A stretch of DNA of 64,000 nt from Neisseriaceae bacterium HSC-16F19. GTDB lineage: Bacteria > Pseudomonadota > Gammaproteobacteria > Burkholderiales > Neisseriaceae. The stretch covers positions 14,358-78,357 of the forward strand of contig NZ_JALJZY010000011.1 of assembly GCF_024171525.1 (NCBI RefSeq). The letters run 5' to 3'. The notes beneath the pieces were generated by a model. That model was not told the origin of the DNA and searched no databases. It saw only the letters and a program-made list of their open reading frames with translations. How positions within the stretch are numbered: the stretch's first letter is position 1; each line of letters opens with the position of its first letter. Positions 33,321-41,808 of the stretch are shown here, piece after piece. The translations under genes were made by a program, and so were the position numbers.

Positions 33321-35590
33321 ACATCACCCAAATCATCGCCCAAGAATTAAACGCCACCGCCGCGCAAATCCAAGCCGCCGTTACCCTGCTCGACGAAGGC
33401 GCCACCGTGCCCTTTATCGCCCGCTACCGCAAAGAAGCCACCGGCGGCCTGGACGACACGCAATTGCGCCATCTGGCCGAACGCCTGCAATACCTGCGCG
33501 AGTTGGAAGAGCGCAAGGCCACAGTGCTTAAAAGTATTGAAGAACAAGGCAAGCTCACGCCCGAATTGCAGGCGGCGATTGAAGAAACCGACAACAAAAC
33601 CGCGCTCGAAGACCTGTATCTGCCCTATAAACCCAAGCGCCGCACCAAAGCGCAAATCGCGCGTGAACACGGTTTGCAGCCGCTGGCCGATTTGTTGTTG
33701 GCCGACCAAAGCCAAGACCCCGAAACCGCCGCACAGGCGTATCTCAACGAAAACGTGGCCGACACCAAAGCCGCGCTCGACGGCGCGCGCGCCATTCTGA
33801 TGGAACAATTCGCCGAAGACGCCGAACTTATCGGCCGCCTGCGCGAAAAACTGTGGAACGAAGCCGAAATCCACGCCCAAGTGATTGCAGGCAAAGAGCA
33901 GGACGGCGAAAAATTCAGCGATTATTTCGACCACCGCGAAGCCGTGCGCGCCATGCCCAGCCACCGCGCGCTGGCGGTTTTGCGCGGCCGCAACGAAGAA
34001 ATCCTACAAGTCGCCCTCAAATACCAGCCCGACGAAACGCCGATTACCGAGCAGAGCGAATACGAAAAAATCATCGCCCGGCACTTTAAAATTTCAGACG
34101 GCCACAAATGGCTGCGCGACACCGTGCGCCTGACTTGGCGCGCCAAAATCTTTTTGTCCTTGGAGTTGGACGCGCTCAACCGCCTGAAAGAGCAGGCCGA
34201 CACCGATGCCATCACCGTGTTCGCCCGCAACCTCAAAGACTTGTTGCTCGCCGCCCCCGCAGGCCGTCTGCCCACCCTCGGCCTCGACCCCGGCTACCGC
34301 ACCGGCATCAAAACCGCGGTGGTCGACGACACCGGCAAGCTCATCGACACCGCCGTGGTCTATCTGCACCAAGAAACCAACGCGCTCGCCACGCTGGCGC
34401 AGTTGATTAAAAAACACGGCATCAAGCTGATTGCCATCGGCAACGGCACCGCCAGCCGCGAAACCGACAAACTGGCGGGTGAATTGGTCAAAGGGCTGCC
34501 TGAAATGGGCTTGCACAAAATCGTGGTTTCCGAAGCGGGTGCTTCCGTGTATTCCGCTTCCGAACTGGCCGCTAAAGAATTCCCCGAGCTGGATGTGAGC
34601 CTGCGCGGCGCCGTTTCCATCGCCCGCCGCCTGCAAGACCCGCTGGCCGAATTGGTGAAAATCGACCCCAAATCCATCGGCGTCGGCCAATACCAGCACG
34701 ATGTCAACCAAAGCCAGCTCGCCAAATCGCTGGATGCCGTGGTGGAAGACTGCGTGAACGCCGTCGGCGTGGATGTCAACACCGCCTCCGCCCCGCTGCT
34801 CGCCCGCATTTCCGGCCTCAACAGCACGCTGGCGCAAAACATCGTTGCCTACCGCGACGAAAACGGTGCCTTCGAGAGCCGCAAAAAACTGCTGAAAGTG
34901 CCGCGCCTGGGCGAAAAAACCTTCGAGCAGGCCGCAGGCTTTTTGCGCATCAACGGCGGCCAAGAACCGCTCGACGCCAGCGCCGTGCACCCCGAAGCCT
35001 ATCCCGTGGTCGCCAAAATGTTGGCAGATTTGCACATCAAAGCCGCCGATTTAATCGGCAACCGCGAAAAAATCAAACAAATCAAACCCGCCAGCTATAC
35101 CACCGAACAATTCGGCCTGCCTACCATACTCGACATCCTGGCCGAACTCGAAAAACCCGGCCGCGACCCGCGCGGCGAATTTCAGACGGCCACCTTCGCC
35201 GAAGGTATTAATGAAATCAAAGACCTGCAACCCGGCATGATTTTGGAAGGCGTGGTATCCAACGTGGCCAACTTCGGCGCCTTTGTCGACATCGGCGTCC
35301 ACCAAGACGGCCTCGTGCACATCTCCGCCCTGTCGAATAAATTCGTGCAAGACCCGCGCGAAGTGGTGAAAGCCGGCGACGTGGTGAAAGTGAAAGTGCT
35401 GGAAGTAGACGCCGCCCGCAAACGCATCGCCCTGACCATGCGCTTGGACGACGAACCCGGCGCACAAGCCAAACGCAGCGACAGGCCGTCTGAAAGCCGC
35501 AACCAAGGCCGCAGCAGCAAACCGGCACGGCAGGAGAAAGCACCTGCCAATTCGGCCATGGCGGATGCGTTGGCGAAGTTGAAGCGGTAA
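33317..35590 (+). CDS. tex: Transcription accessory protein Tex
   Basis: Tex is a conserved nucleic acid-binding protein linked to transcription and RNA decay. The 757-residue protein has the N-terminal helical domain, the YqgF/RNase H-like domain (TLGLDPGYRTGIKTAVVD), helix-hairpin-helix repeats (NTASAPLLARISGLNSTLAQNIV region) and a C-terminal S1 domain (GMILEGVVSNVANFGAFVDI). Unlike the rest of the window it contains three copies of GCCGTCTGAA (34093-34102, 35181-35190, 35485-35494), the core uptake word of other Neisseria, one of them the full AGGCCGTCTGAA. One near-match to the local dialect is at 34493-34504. This points to acquisition from another neisserial lineage. Confidence 0.96.
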   Translation: MNITQIIAQELNATAAQIQAAVTLLDEGATVPFIARYRKEATGGLDDTQLRHLAERLQYLRELEERKATVLKSIEEQGKLTPELQAAIEETDNKTALEDLYLPYKPKRRTKAQIAREHGLQPLADLLLADQSQDPETAAQAYLNENVADTKAALDGARAILMEQFAEDAELIGRLREKLWNEAEIHAQVIAGKEQDGEKFSDYFDHREAVRAMPSHRALAVLRGRNEEILQVALKYQPDETPITEQSEYEKIIARHFKISDGHKWLRDTVRLTWRAKIFLSLELDALNRLKEQADTDAITVFARNLKDLLLAAPAGRLPTLGLDPGYRTGIKTAVVDDTGKLIDTAVVYLHQETNALATLAQLIKKHGIKLIAIGNGTASRETDKLAGELVKGLPEMGLHKIVVSEAGASVYSASELAAKEFPELDVSLRGAVSIARRLQDPLAELVKIDPKSIGVGQYQHDVNQSQLAKSLDAVVEDCVNAVGVDVNTASAPLLARISGLNSTLAQNIVAYRDENGAFESRKKLLKVPRLGEKTFEQAAGFLRINGGQEPLDASAVHPEAYPVVAKMLADLHIKAADLIGNREKIKQIKPASYTTEQFGLPTILDILAELEKPGRDPRGEFQTATFAEGINEIKDLQPGMILEGVVSNVANFGAFVDIGVHQDGLVHISALSNKFVQDPREVVKAGDVVKVKVLEVDAARKRIALTMRLDDEPGAQAKRSDRPSESRNQGRSSKPARQEKAPANSAMADALAKLKR

Positions 35591-35623
35591 ATTACTTTTA
35601 AAACAAAAGCATCAATCTTACTT

Positions 35624-35687
35624 GTAAAAAAAATCCCGTTTTTTTATCATATCGAACCGATATAGAAAAAAACGGGATTTTTTTTAC
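35624..35687. terminator. Bidirectional terminator tex-fic
   Basis: A long interrupted inverted repeat, AAAAATCCCGTTTTTTT and AAAAAAACGGGATTTTT, with A and T runs on both sides. Confidence 0.85.
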
Positions 35688-35706
35688 CATCAACCCAACT
35701 GCCGTT

Positions 35707-36777
35707 ATGTATGCCATCCATCATTTCCCTCCGCAAACCGATTTTGAAACGGTAGCCGTTTTAAAAAAGCTCGCAACCGCCCACCGTTATCTGGCAGAGC
35801 TGAAAGGCATCTGCCGCAGCATTCCCAACCAGGGCATTCTGATCAATACGCTGGCATTGCAAGAAGCCAAAGACAGTTCTGAAATCGAAAACATCATTAC
35901 CACCCACGACGAGCTTTTTCGTGCCGGTTTGTCTGCGGCAACGCTCAGCCCTGCCGCCAAAGAAGTACAAAATTACGCATCTGCCCTGCGGTGTGGTTTT
36001 GATTTGGTACGGCAGCATCAAATGCTGACCAACAATCATATTCTCGCGATACAAGCCGAATTGGAGAAAAATCATGCCGGTTTCCGCAAACAAACCGGCA
36101 CCCTGCTGAAAAACGACCGCACAGGCGAAGTGGTTTACACCCCGCCGCAACATTACGACGAAATTATTGAATTAATGGGCGGTTTGGAAACATTTATCAA
36201 CAGCGGCAACAGCAGCATCGACCCGCTTATCCGCATGGCGCTGATTCACCATCAATTTGAAAGCATACACCCGTTTTACGACGGCAACGGCAGAACTGGG
36301 CGCATTATCAACGTGCTGTATCTGGTACTCAGCGGTTTGCTTGATATTCCCATACTCTATTTAAGCCGTTATCTCGTTCAAAACAAAAACGAATACTACC
36401 GCCTGCTGCAAAACGTGCGCGATACCGGCGATTGGGAGGCTTGGCTGCTCTATATGCTGGAAGCGGTGGAACAAACCGCCAAAGACGGTATCCGCACCGT
36501 GCAAGGTATCCACAGCGCCATGATGGATTACAAACACAGAATCCGCAGCCGCTTCAGCTTTTACAGCCAAGACCTGATTAATCATTTATTTACCCACCCC
36601 TATACCAAAATCGAAATTGTGATGAAAACCTTAAATGTATCCCGCCCCAGCGCAGCAAAATACCTTGAGGAGCTGACAAACGGCGGCTTTTTGCATAAAG
36701 AAAAAATTGGCCGCAGTAATTACTATATCAACGTTGCCTTGATGGCGGTGTTGCTGCCTGAAAATATAGTCGAATAA
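35707..36777 (+). CDS. Fic-domain AMP transferase, class II
   Basis: A 356-residue Fic protein. The catalytic motif HPFYDGNGRTGR (188-199) is intact, with the invariant His188 for transfer of AMP to target hydroxyls. The inhibitory motif (S/T)xxxE(G/N) is present N-terminally as SSEIEN (57-62), so it is a class II, self-inhibited enzyme. A C-terminal winged-helix-like segment (MKTLNVSRPSAAKYLEELTNGGFL, residues 302-325) follows. Base composition is visibly lower in GC than its neighbours. The last codons (Ile-Val-Glu) and stop come from a Correia-like element inserted at its 3' end. Confidence 0.9.
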   Translation: MYAIHHFPPQTDFETVAVLKKLATAHRYLAELKGICRSIPNQGILINTLALQEAKDSSEIENIITTHDELFRAGLSAATLSPAAKEVQNYASALRCGFDLVRQHQMLTNNHILAIQAELEKNHAGFRKQTGTLLKNDRTGEVVYTPPQHYDEIIELMGGLETFINSGNSSIDPLIRMALIHHQFESIHPFYDGNGRTGRIINVLYLVLSGLLDIPILYLSRYLVQNKNEYYRLLQNVRDTGDWEAWLLYMLEAVEQTAKDGIRTVQGIHSAMMDYKHRIRSRFSFYSQDLINHLFTHPYTKIEIVMKTLNVSRPSAAKYLEELTNGGFLHKEKIGRSNYYINVALMAVLLPENIVE

Positions 36778-36870
36778 AATAAGAATGAGACAAGGCAGCA
36801 AGCCGCAGACAGTACAGCTAGTATGGCAAGGCGCAGCAACGCCGTATCATTCTTATTTTAAATGACTATA
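36765..36870 (+). mobile_element. Correia-like element, copy 3 (best preserved)
   Basis: A 106-bp element from TATAGTCGAATAAAATAAG to its inverted end TTATTTTAAATGACTATA. The interior has GACAAGGCAGCAAGCCGCAG and ACAGTACAGCTAGTATGGC. TA dinucleotides at both termini fit the TA target of Correia elements. It overlaps the end of the fic gene. Confidence 0.8.
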
Positions 36871-36888
36871 ATTGATAGGCTGCCTGAA

Positions 36889-37473
36889 ATGACCGACATC
36901 GAAACCCACCCCCTGTCCCCGTTTGCGCCGCCCCATGCCCAAGTTTTGATGCTGGGCAGCTTTCCGCCGCCGCGGGCGCGGTGGAAGATGGATTTTTATT
37001 ACCCCAATTTCCAAAACGATATGTGGCGCATCTTCGGCCTGGTGTTTTTCGATGACAAAGACCATTTTGTGGCGGAGGGCGGCAAGGCGTTTAAAGAAGC
37101 TTTGTTGCGGGATTTTCTGCAACACAAAGGCATCGCCTTGAGCGACACCGCGCACAAGGTGCGGCGTTTGCAGGGCAATGCCTCGGACAAGTTTTTGCAG
37201 ATTGTCGAGCGGGTGGATTTGGCGGCTTTGCTGGAAAAGATGCCCGCCTGCCGCACCATCACCACCACCGGCGAATTGGCCACGGACACGCTTTTGTCTC
37301 TGATGCCTCCGGGCACGGCCAAGCCGGTCATCGGCAGCCATGTAGTCACCACTTTTGCCGGGCGGCCTTTGCAGCTTTACCGCCTGCCTTCATCTTCGCG
37401 CGCCTATCCTCTGGCCTTAAGCAAAAAAGCGGAAATCTACGGCCGTTTTTTTGCCGCAATCGGTTTGCTATAA
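36889..37473 (+). CDS. Uracil-DNA glycosylase-family protein
   Basis: A 194-residue protein of the UDG superfamily. VLMLGSFPPPRARWKMDFYY (near residue 20) resembles motif 1, and the C-terminal PSSSRAYPLALSKKAEIY corresponds to the DNA-binding motif 2 region; substrate (uracil, hypoxanthine or another base) cannot be assigned by eye. The start at 36889 directly follows a complete DUS (36877-36888) whose AGG may act as ribosome site; an alternative ATG at 36862 lies inside the Correia-like element. Confidence 0.78.
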   Translation: MTDIETHPLSPFAPPHAQVLMLGSFPPPRARWKMDFYYPNFQNDMWRIFGLVFFDDKDHFVAEGGKAFKEALLRDFLQHKGIALSDTAHKVRRLQGNASDKFLQIVERVDLAALLEKMPACRTITTTGELATDTLLSLMPPGTAKPVIGSHVVTTFAGRPLQLYRLPSSSRAYPLALSKKAEIYGRFFAAIGLL

Positions 37474-37513
37474 AGGCCGTTCCGCTCACACAACCGCCCA
37501 AAAGACAAACACC

Positions 37514-38074
37514 ATGATGTACCAATACTCCCTGTTCGGCTTACTGTTATGCTCGTTGTTGGCATGCAATGCCAACCCCGTACCTGCTGCCGGTACTGCT
37601 TCCGATGCCGCAACCAGTGTATCCGACACTGCCAACCATATCGACAATGCTGTCGGCAGCAGCGACAAACACCAACCCGATACAGCCATCCGAACGTTGT
37701 TTGAACAGGTGTCGCCGCTGATGGGTCATACCGCAGCCCGCCCCAAACAATTCGGCTGGCACACCGCAGAAGGCTACACCGAACTAAACGGTTGGGCTTT
37801 GCAGCATCACTTCCCAAAACAGGCAATATCAAAAACCATGGCGCAAATTGAGCCCATAGAAGCCGTCTTACACGGATCATGGGAAACCGACATACACAAT
37901 GCCGCCGATGGAGTTTATAGCAGCATTACCGGCTGGCGCCAAAATCAGACAGTGTGTCTGCTGTATGGGGAACCGAATGACCATGGGACAGATGTTGATC
38001 AGAATGATATGGCGGAAGAAGATCCGGCTTTGAGTTACCGGATTGAGCTAAGCTGCGCGGCATTTAACCAATAA
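37514..38074 (+). CDS. Hypothetical lipoprotein
   Basis: A 186-residue protein with a lipoprotein signal (MMYQYSLFGLLLCSLLAC, lipobox Cys18), an Ala/Ser/Asp-rich linker to about 55, then a folded domain with FGWHTAEGYTELNGWALQHHFPK and two cysteines near the C-terminus (CLLYGEP and LSCAAF). I do not recognise the family. The codon use is less GC-rich than neighbouring genes. It follows the UDG-like gene by 40 bp. Confidence 0.72.
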   Translation: MMYQYSLFGLLLCSLLACNANPVPAAGTASDAATSVSDTANHIDNAVGSSDKHQPDTAIRTLFEQVSPLMGHTAARPKQFGWHTAEGYTELNGWALQHHFPKQAISKTMAQIEPIEAVLHGSWETDIHNAADGVYSSITGWRQNQTVCLLYGEPNDHGTDVDQNDMAEEDPALSYRIELSCAAFNQ

Positions 38075-38105
38075 CGGCAACACACTGCTTAGGTAACAAT
38101 AGACG

Positions 38106-38138
38106 TAAAAAAACAGCCCCGAAAGTGGGGCTGTTTCT
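38106..38138 (-). terminator. tRNA-Leu terminator
   Basis: The minus strand has AACAGCCCC-ACTTTC-GGGGCTGTT followed by seven T. Confidence 0.88.
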
Positions 38139-38144
38139 TCAGTT

Positions 38145-38230
38145 TGGTGCCGACAGCGAGACTTGAACTCGCACGACCTGCGGTCACTACCCCCTCAAGA
38201 TAGCGTGTCTACCAATTCCACCATGTCGGC
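38145..38230 (-). tRNA. tRNA-Leu (GAG)
   Basis: An 86-nt class II cloverleaf on the minus strand: acceptor GCCGACA/TGTCGGC, A discriminator, encoded CCA, anticodon loop TTGAGGG (GAG), a long variable arm and T loop TTCAAGT. It follows secG in the same direction. Confidence 0.96.
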
Positions 38231-38253
38231 AATATTAAATTGTGTGTTTTCCC

Positions 38254-38598
38254 TTATTCCGGAATCACCGGTTGGGTTGAGGATGCGGCTTCGGCAGGTG
38301 CGGTCACGGCCGGAGCGCTTTGTTGCGGTACGTTGCTGAAATCCAGACCGCTTTGGCTGGTTTGGGTGGCGATATAACCCAAGGCCAGGCAGGTTGCAAA
38401 AAAGACGGTGGCGGCCAGTGCGGTACTGCGGCTCAGAAAGTTGGCATTACCGGCGGCACCAAATACGCCTTGGGCGCTGCCGCTGCCGAATGCGGCACCG
38501 GCATCGGCGCCTTTGCCCTGCTGCATCAGCACCAGCAGAATGACGGCAAGGGCAGAAAAGCCGTTGACGATCCAGATGAGGGTTTTAAAAGCTTCCAT
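38254..38598 (-). CDS. secG: Preprotein translocase subunit SecG
   Basis: SecG is a small helper subunit of the SecYEG channel. The 114-residue protein has two membrane helices (about 6-22 and 54-76) around the conserved loop LMQQGKGADAGAAFGSGSAQGVFGAAG (read as short segments), then an Ala/Pro-rich tail. It starts 3 bp after the tpiA stop codon, so the two are co-transcribed, with tRNA-Leu behind them. Confidence 0.94.
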   Translation of the reverse strand: MEAFKTLIWIVNGFSALAVILLVLMQQGKGADAGAAFGSGSAQGVFGAAGNANFLSRSTALAATVFFATCLALGYIATQTSQSGLDFSNVPQQSAPAVTAPAEAASSTQPVIPE

Positions 38599-38601
38599 GT
38601 T

Positions 38602-39357
38602 CTAACTTAGAGCGCCCGCAGCAGTGCGGGCGGCTTGAATAATGGCGGTAAACGGCTCGGCTTGCAGCGATGCGCCGCCCACCAGTGCGCCGTCTACTTG
38701 GGGGATGGCGAGGATGTCTGCTGCGTTAGCTGCGTTGACACTGCCACCGTAAAGGACGCGGATTTTAGCACCCTCGCCGCACAAAGACAAGATTTGGCGG
38801 TAAATGAAGGCGTGCATGGCGGCAATTTGTGCCGCCTCTGCCACACGGCCGGTGCCGATGGCCCATACCGGCTCGTATGCCACGGCCACACCTTCGGCGC
38901 GCCAGTCTTTCAAAACCGCCAGCTGACGGGCGACCACGGCTTCGGCCTCCCCGACATCGCGCTCGGCCAGGGTTTCGCCGACACACAGCACCGGCACCAA
39001 ACCGGCGGCGAGGCTGTGGTGCAGTTTTTCCGCCAATACGGTGTTGTCTTCGCCGAAATACTGGCGCCGTTCGGAATGGCCGACCAGCACAAAACGGGCA
39101 CCGGCATCGGCCAGCATGGCGGCGCTGGTTTCGCCGGTAAAAGCGCCGTCGGCTTCAAAACGGCTGACATCCTGCGCTCCGGCCCACAAGGCTTGGCCTG
39201 CGGTCGCGGCAACGGCGGCCAGATACACGGCAGGCACGGCCACACCCACCTGCACGCCGCACGCCGCTTGCGGCAGTATCCCCTCCAGCAAGTCTTGGTT
39301 ACGTGCCGTGCGGCCGTTCATTTTCCAGTTGCCCAGTACCCATTTTTGCGACCACAT
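38602..39357 (-). CDS. tpiA: Triosephosphate isomerase
   Basis: TpiA interconverts dihydroxyacetone phosphate and glyceraldehyde 3-phosphate. The 251-residue protein has NWKMNG (Asn and Lys of the active site), the electrophile HSERRQYFGE and the catalytic glutamate in AYEPVWAIGTG. It is first in a tpiA-secG-tRNA-Leu unit. Confidence 0.96.
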   Translation of the reverse strand: MWSQKWVLGNWKMNGRTARNQDLLEGILPQAACGVQVGVAVPAVYLAAVAATAGQALWAGAQDVSRFEADGAFTGETSAAMLADAGARFVLVGHSERRQYFGEDNTVLAEKLHHSLAAGLVPVLCVGETLAERDVGEAEAVVARQLAVLKDWRAEGVAVAYEPVWAIGTGRVAEAAQIAAMHAFIYRQILSLCGEGAKIRVLYGGSVNAANAADILAIPQVDGALVGGASLQAEPFTAIIQAARTAAGALS

Positions 39358-39402
39358 ACGCCCTCCCCGTGTTATGCCGGAATCTGTGTTGAAAAAACGA
39401 AA

Positions 39403-40296
39403 TTATACCGAATCCGCCTGCGCCGTCCAAAATGCAGCTGCGGCCTCGGCCAGCTCGGCCGGTGCTTCCCAATGCAGCATATGGCCGGATTGCGGTATGT
39501 GCACCTGAGGCGGCGAACCGAAGGCGGCATGGCGTTGCGGCAGGGTGTCGGCAATGCTGTTGAGATAATGGTTGTGCGGCAGCATACCGCCCGCCACCCA
39601 CAGCAGCGGACTGCGGATGTGTTGCCACACCGCACAGGCATCAGCCAGACGATACGGCTCGGCACGGGGTATGTTGTGGCGGATGTCGGCGCGGTACATC
39701 AGGCTGCCTGAAAACGTATGCGTCAGCTCGGCGGCGACAAAGCGTGCGCGATCCGCTCCCATTTGCGGATGACGCTGGGCAAAACGGGCGGCTACCTTGT
39801 CGATATCGCCCAAATCATGCCAAGCAGCGGGGTGCGCCATGGCGTGCAGAAAGCGGCGGGCGCTGTCCATGGGGTCGCGCCCGCTTTGGTCGGCAATGCC
39901 GAAGGCTTCGGCCAAAATCAGGCTGTGCACCCGTTGCGGCAGCAAGGCGGCATAATGCGCCGCCAGCATACCGCCCATGCTGTGGCCGAGCAGATGCAGC
40001 GGTGCGTCGGGGCTGATAAGCTCTACCCAGGCGGCCAAGTCGGCCAGCATTTGGTTGCGGTCGTAATGGCCGCCGCTTTGGTGTGCCGACAGGCCGTGGC
40101 CGCGCCAGTCGGGCGCATACACATCCCACGCACACGCCAGGGCATCGGCGACAAACTGGAAGGTGGCGCTGCAATCCATCCAGCCGTGCAGCAGCAACAC
40201 CTTGGGCCGACCCGGCGCGGGCCAGCGGCGCAGGTGCAGATTTAAGCCGTAAATATCGTGAAACGTGGATTGCGAGGGGAAATCAGCTTGATACAT
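39403..40296 (-). CDS. Alpha/beta hydrolase
   Basis: A 297-residue cytosolic alpha/beta hydrolase. The oxyanion segment LLLHGWMDCSATF, the nucleophile elbow LLGHSMGGMLAAHY and the histidine in HIPQSGHMLHWEAP supply the catalytic residues. The substrate is unknown; the family includes esterases and lipases. The start at 40296 (MYQADFPSQSTFHDIYG) is a compromise: no strong ribosome site is visible and an ATG at 40323 is possible. Confidence 0.8.
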   Translation of the reverse strand: MYQADFPSQSTFHDIYGLNLHLRRWPAPGRPKVLLLHGWMDCSATFQFVADALACAWDVYAPDWRGHGLSAHQSGGHYDRNQMLADLAAWVELISPDAPLHLLGHSMGGMLAAHYAALLPQRVHSLILAEAFGIADQSGRDPMDSARRFLHAMAHPAAWHDLGDIDKVAARFAQRHPQMGADRARFVAAELTHTFSGSLMYRADIRHNIPRAEPYRLADACAVWQHIRSPLLWVAGGMLPHNHYLNSIADTLPQRHAAFGSPPQVHIPQSGHMLHWEAPAELAEAAAAFWTAQADSV

Positions 40297-40424
40297 GCTT
40301 GTATTTCTGGGGTTAAAAGGTGACATCTTCGGCCACAAGCACAATAAATCTTGGTTTCAGGCAGCCTTATTGGGCATAATAGCCGCCGTTTATCCGCATT
40401 TCAAAGAAAGACTGTATTTTACCC

Positions 40425-41237
40425 ATGATGTCCAAACGTTTTTGGCAAAGCCTGCCCGCCCTGATTCTGATTCCCCTGGCTGCCTGCGGCCAGTCGCAAA
40501 CCCAACAGGCCACCGCCGCCAGCCAGCCCGCAGCCGCCGTTGCCGCACCCGCTTACACTCCGGGCGCAGCCGATGCCGAGCAAACCCGCATCCTCACCGA
40601 AAAACTGGAAAAAACCTATGCCCAGCAAAATCTGAAAGTGCTGAGCGTTCACACCACGCCGATTGCCGGGCTGTTTGAAGTACTGGTCAGCGGCAACCAG
40701 CTGGTTTATGTGGATGCCGGCGGCAATTACATGCTGGTGGGCGATTTGCTCGACATCAACAGCCGCCGCAGCCTCACCGAGGAGCGCATGGCCGATGTCA
40801 ACAAAATCGACTACAGCAAGCTGCCGTTTGACAAAGCCATCAAAGAAGTGCGCGGCAACGGCAAGCTGGCGGTGGCGGTGTTTTCCGACCCGGACTGCCC
40901 GTTCTGCAAACGCCTGGAGCGCGAATTTGCCAATATGACCGACGTGACCATCTACACCTTTTTGATGCCGATTCCCAGCCTGCACCCGCAGGCGAAAAAC
41001 AAATCGGAACAAATCTGGTGCCAGAGCGACCGCACCGCCGCTTGGACGGCTTGGATGCGCGAAAACAAAAATCCGCCGCAAGTGGCCAACTGCCCCAACC
41101 CGGTGCTGGACACCATGGAACTGGGCCAGCAGTTCGGCTTTAACGGCACGCCCACTCTGGTATATCCCAACGGCAAAACCCACTCCGGCTATATGCCGCA
41201 AGCGGCTTTGCAGGAAGCACTGGCACAAAACCAGTAA
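40425..41237 (+). CDS. dsbC: Thiol:disulfide interchange protein DsbC, putative lipoprotein
   Basis: DsbC rearranges wrong disulfides in periplasmic proteins. The 270-residue protein has an N-terminal dimerisation domain, the active site DPDCPFC (Cys158, Cys161) and the cis-Pro loop GTPTLVY. Two further cysteines (CQSD and NCPN) fit the family. Unusually the signal peptide ends in the lipobox LAAC (Cys21) followed by a low-complexity Gln/Ala linker, which predicts a lipid-anchored form instead of the usual soluble one. Confidence 0.9.
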   Translation: MMSKRFWQSLPALILIPLAACGQSQTQQATAASQPAAAVAAPAYTPGAADAEQTRILTEKLEKTYAQQNLKVLSVHTTPIAGLFEVLVSGNQLVYVDAGGNYMLVGDLLDINSRRSLTEERMADVNKIDYSKLPFDKAIKEVRGNGKLAVAVFSDPDCPFCKRLEREFANMTDVTIYTFLMPIPSLHPQAKNKSEQIWCQSDRTAAWTAWMRENKNPPQVANCPNPVLDTMELGQQFGFNGTPTLVYPNGKTHSGYMPQAALQEALAQNQ

Positions 41238-41254
41238 ACTGCGGTTTGTGCACT

Positions 41255-41311
41255 GTTTTCAGGCAGCCCTGGGCGCACTGACATTTTGGGTGCGCAGGGC
41301 TGCCTGAAAAC
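41255..41311 (+). terminator. Extended DUS hairpin after dsbC
   Basis: Inverted DUS copies extended by CCTGGGCGCAC/GTGCGCAGG give a stem of more than 20 bp, followed by ATTTTT. Confidence 0.8.
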
Positions 41312-41417
41312 ATTTTTGGAGCAGGAATACGATTATTTTGCTGGGGTGCTGCGCGGCTTTGTGTTACAAAATAAAGCACACACCACTGAATCCGTTATCA
41401 CCCTAAAGGAGCACCCC

Positions 41418-41681
41418 ATGAGCGATCTGCTGCAACGTTTCACCCAAGCCCAAGCCGATGTCGTCAGCCTGGCCGAACGCCCCGACAATGCCACCCTGCT
41501 CAAACTCTACGCCTGGTACAAGCAGGCAAGCGAAGGCGATGTGCACGGCGAAGCGCCGGGCATGTTTGATTTGGTGGCCAAAAAGAAATACCAGGCTTGG
41601 GAAGCCCTCAAAGGCATGGATGCGGATACCGCCATGCAAAGCTATATCGACGAAGTCGAGCGTCTGCTGAACGAAGAATAA
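41418..41681 (+). CDS. Acyl-CoA-binding protein homologue
   Basis: An 87-residue four-helix protein of the ACBP family, which binds long-chain acyl-CoA. The signature LLKLYAWYKQASEGD and the helix KKKYQAWEALKGM contain the tyrosine and lysine residues that hold the CoA head group in eukaryotic ACBP. The start at 41418 has a ribosome site AAAGGAG. ACBP is mainly eukaryotic but occurs in some proteobacteria. No linked lipid genes are adjacent. Confidence 0.88.
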   Translation: MSDLLQRFTQAQADVVSLAERPDNATLLKLYAWYKQASEGDVHGEAPGMFDLVAKKKYQAWEALKGMDADTAMQSYIDEVERLLNEE

Positions 41682-41808
41682 AACGGCGCGTGTTGTTCTT
41701 GAAATCAACGGCCTTGGCCGCCATATACCGTTTATAAAAGCCTTTCAGGCAGCCTGATCATTGCAGGCATAATTACATCACACACTGTTTTTAGGAAAGG
41801 AATACACT

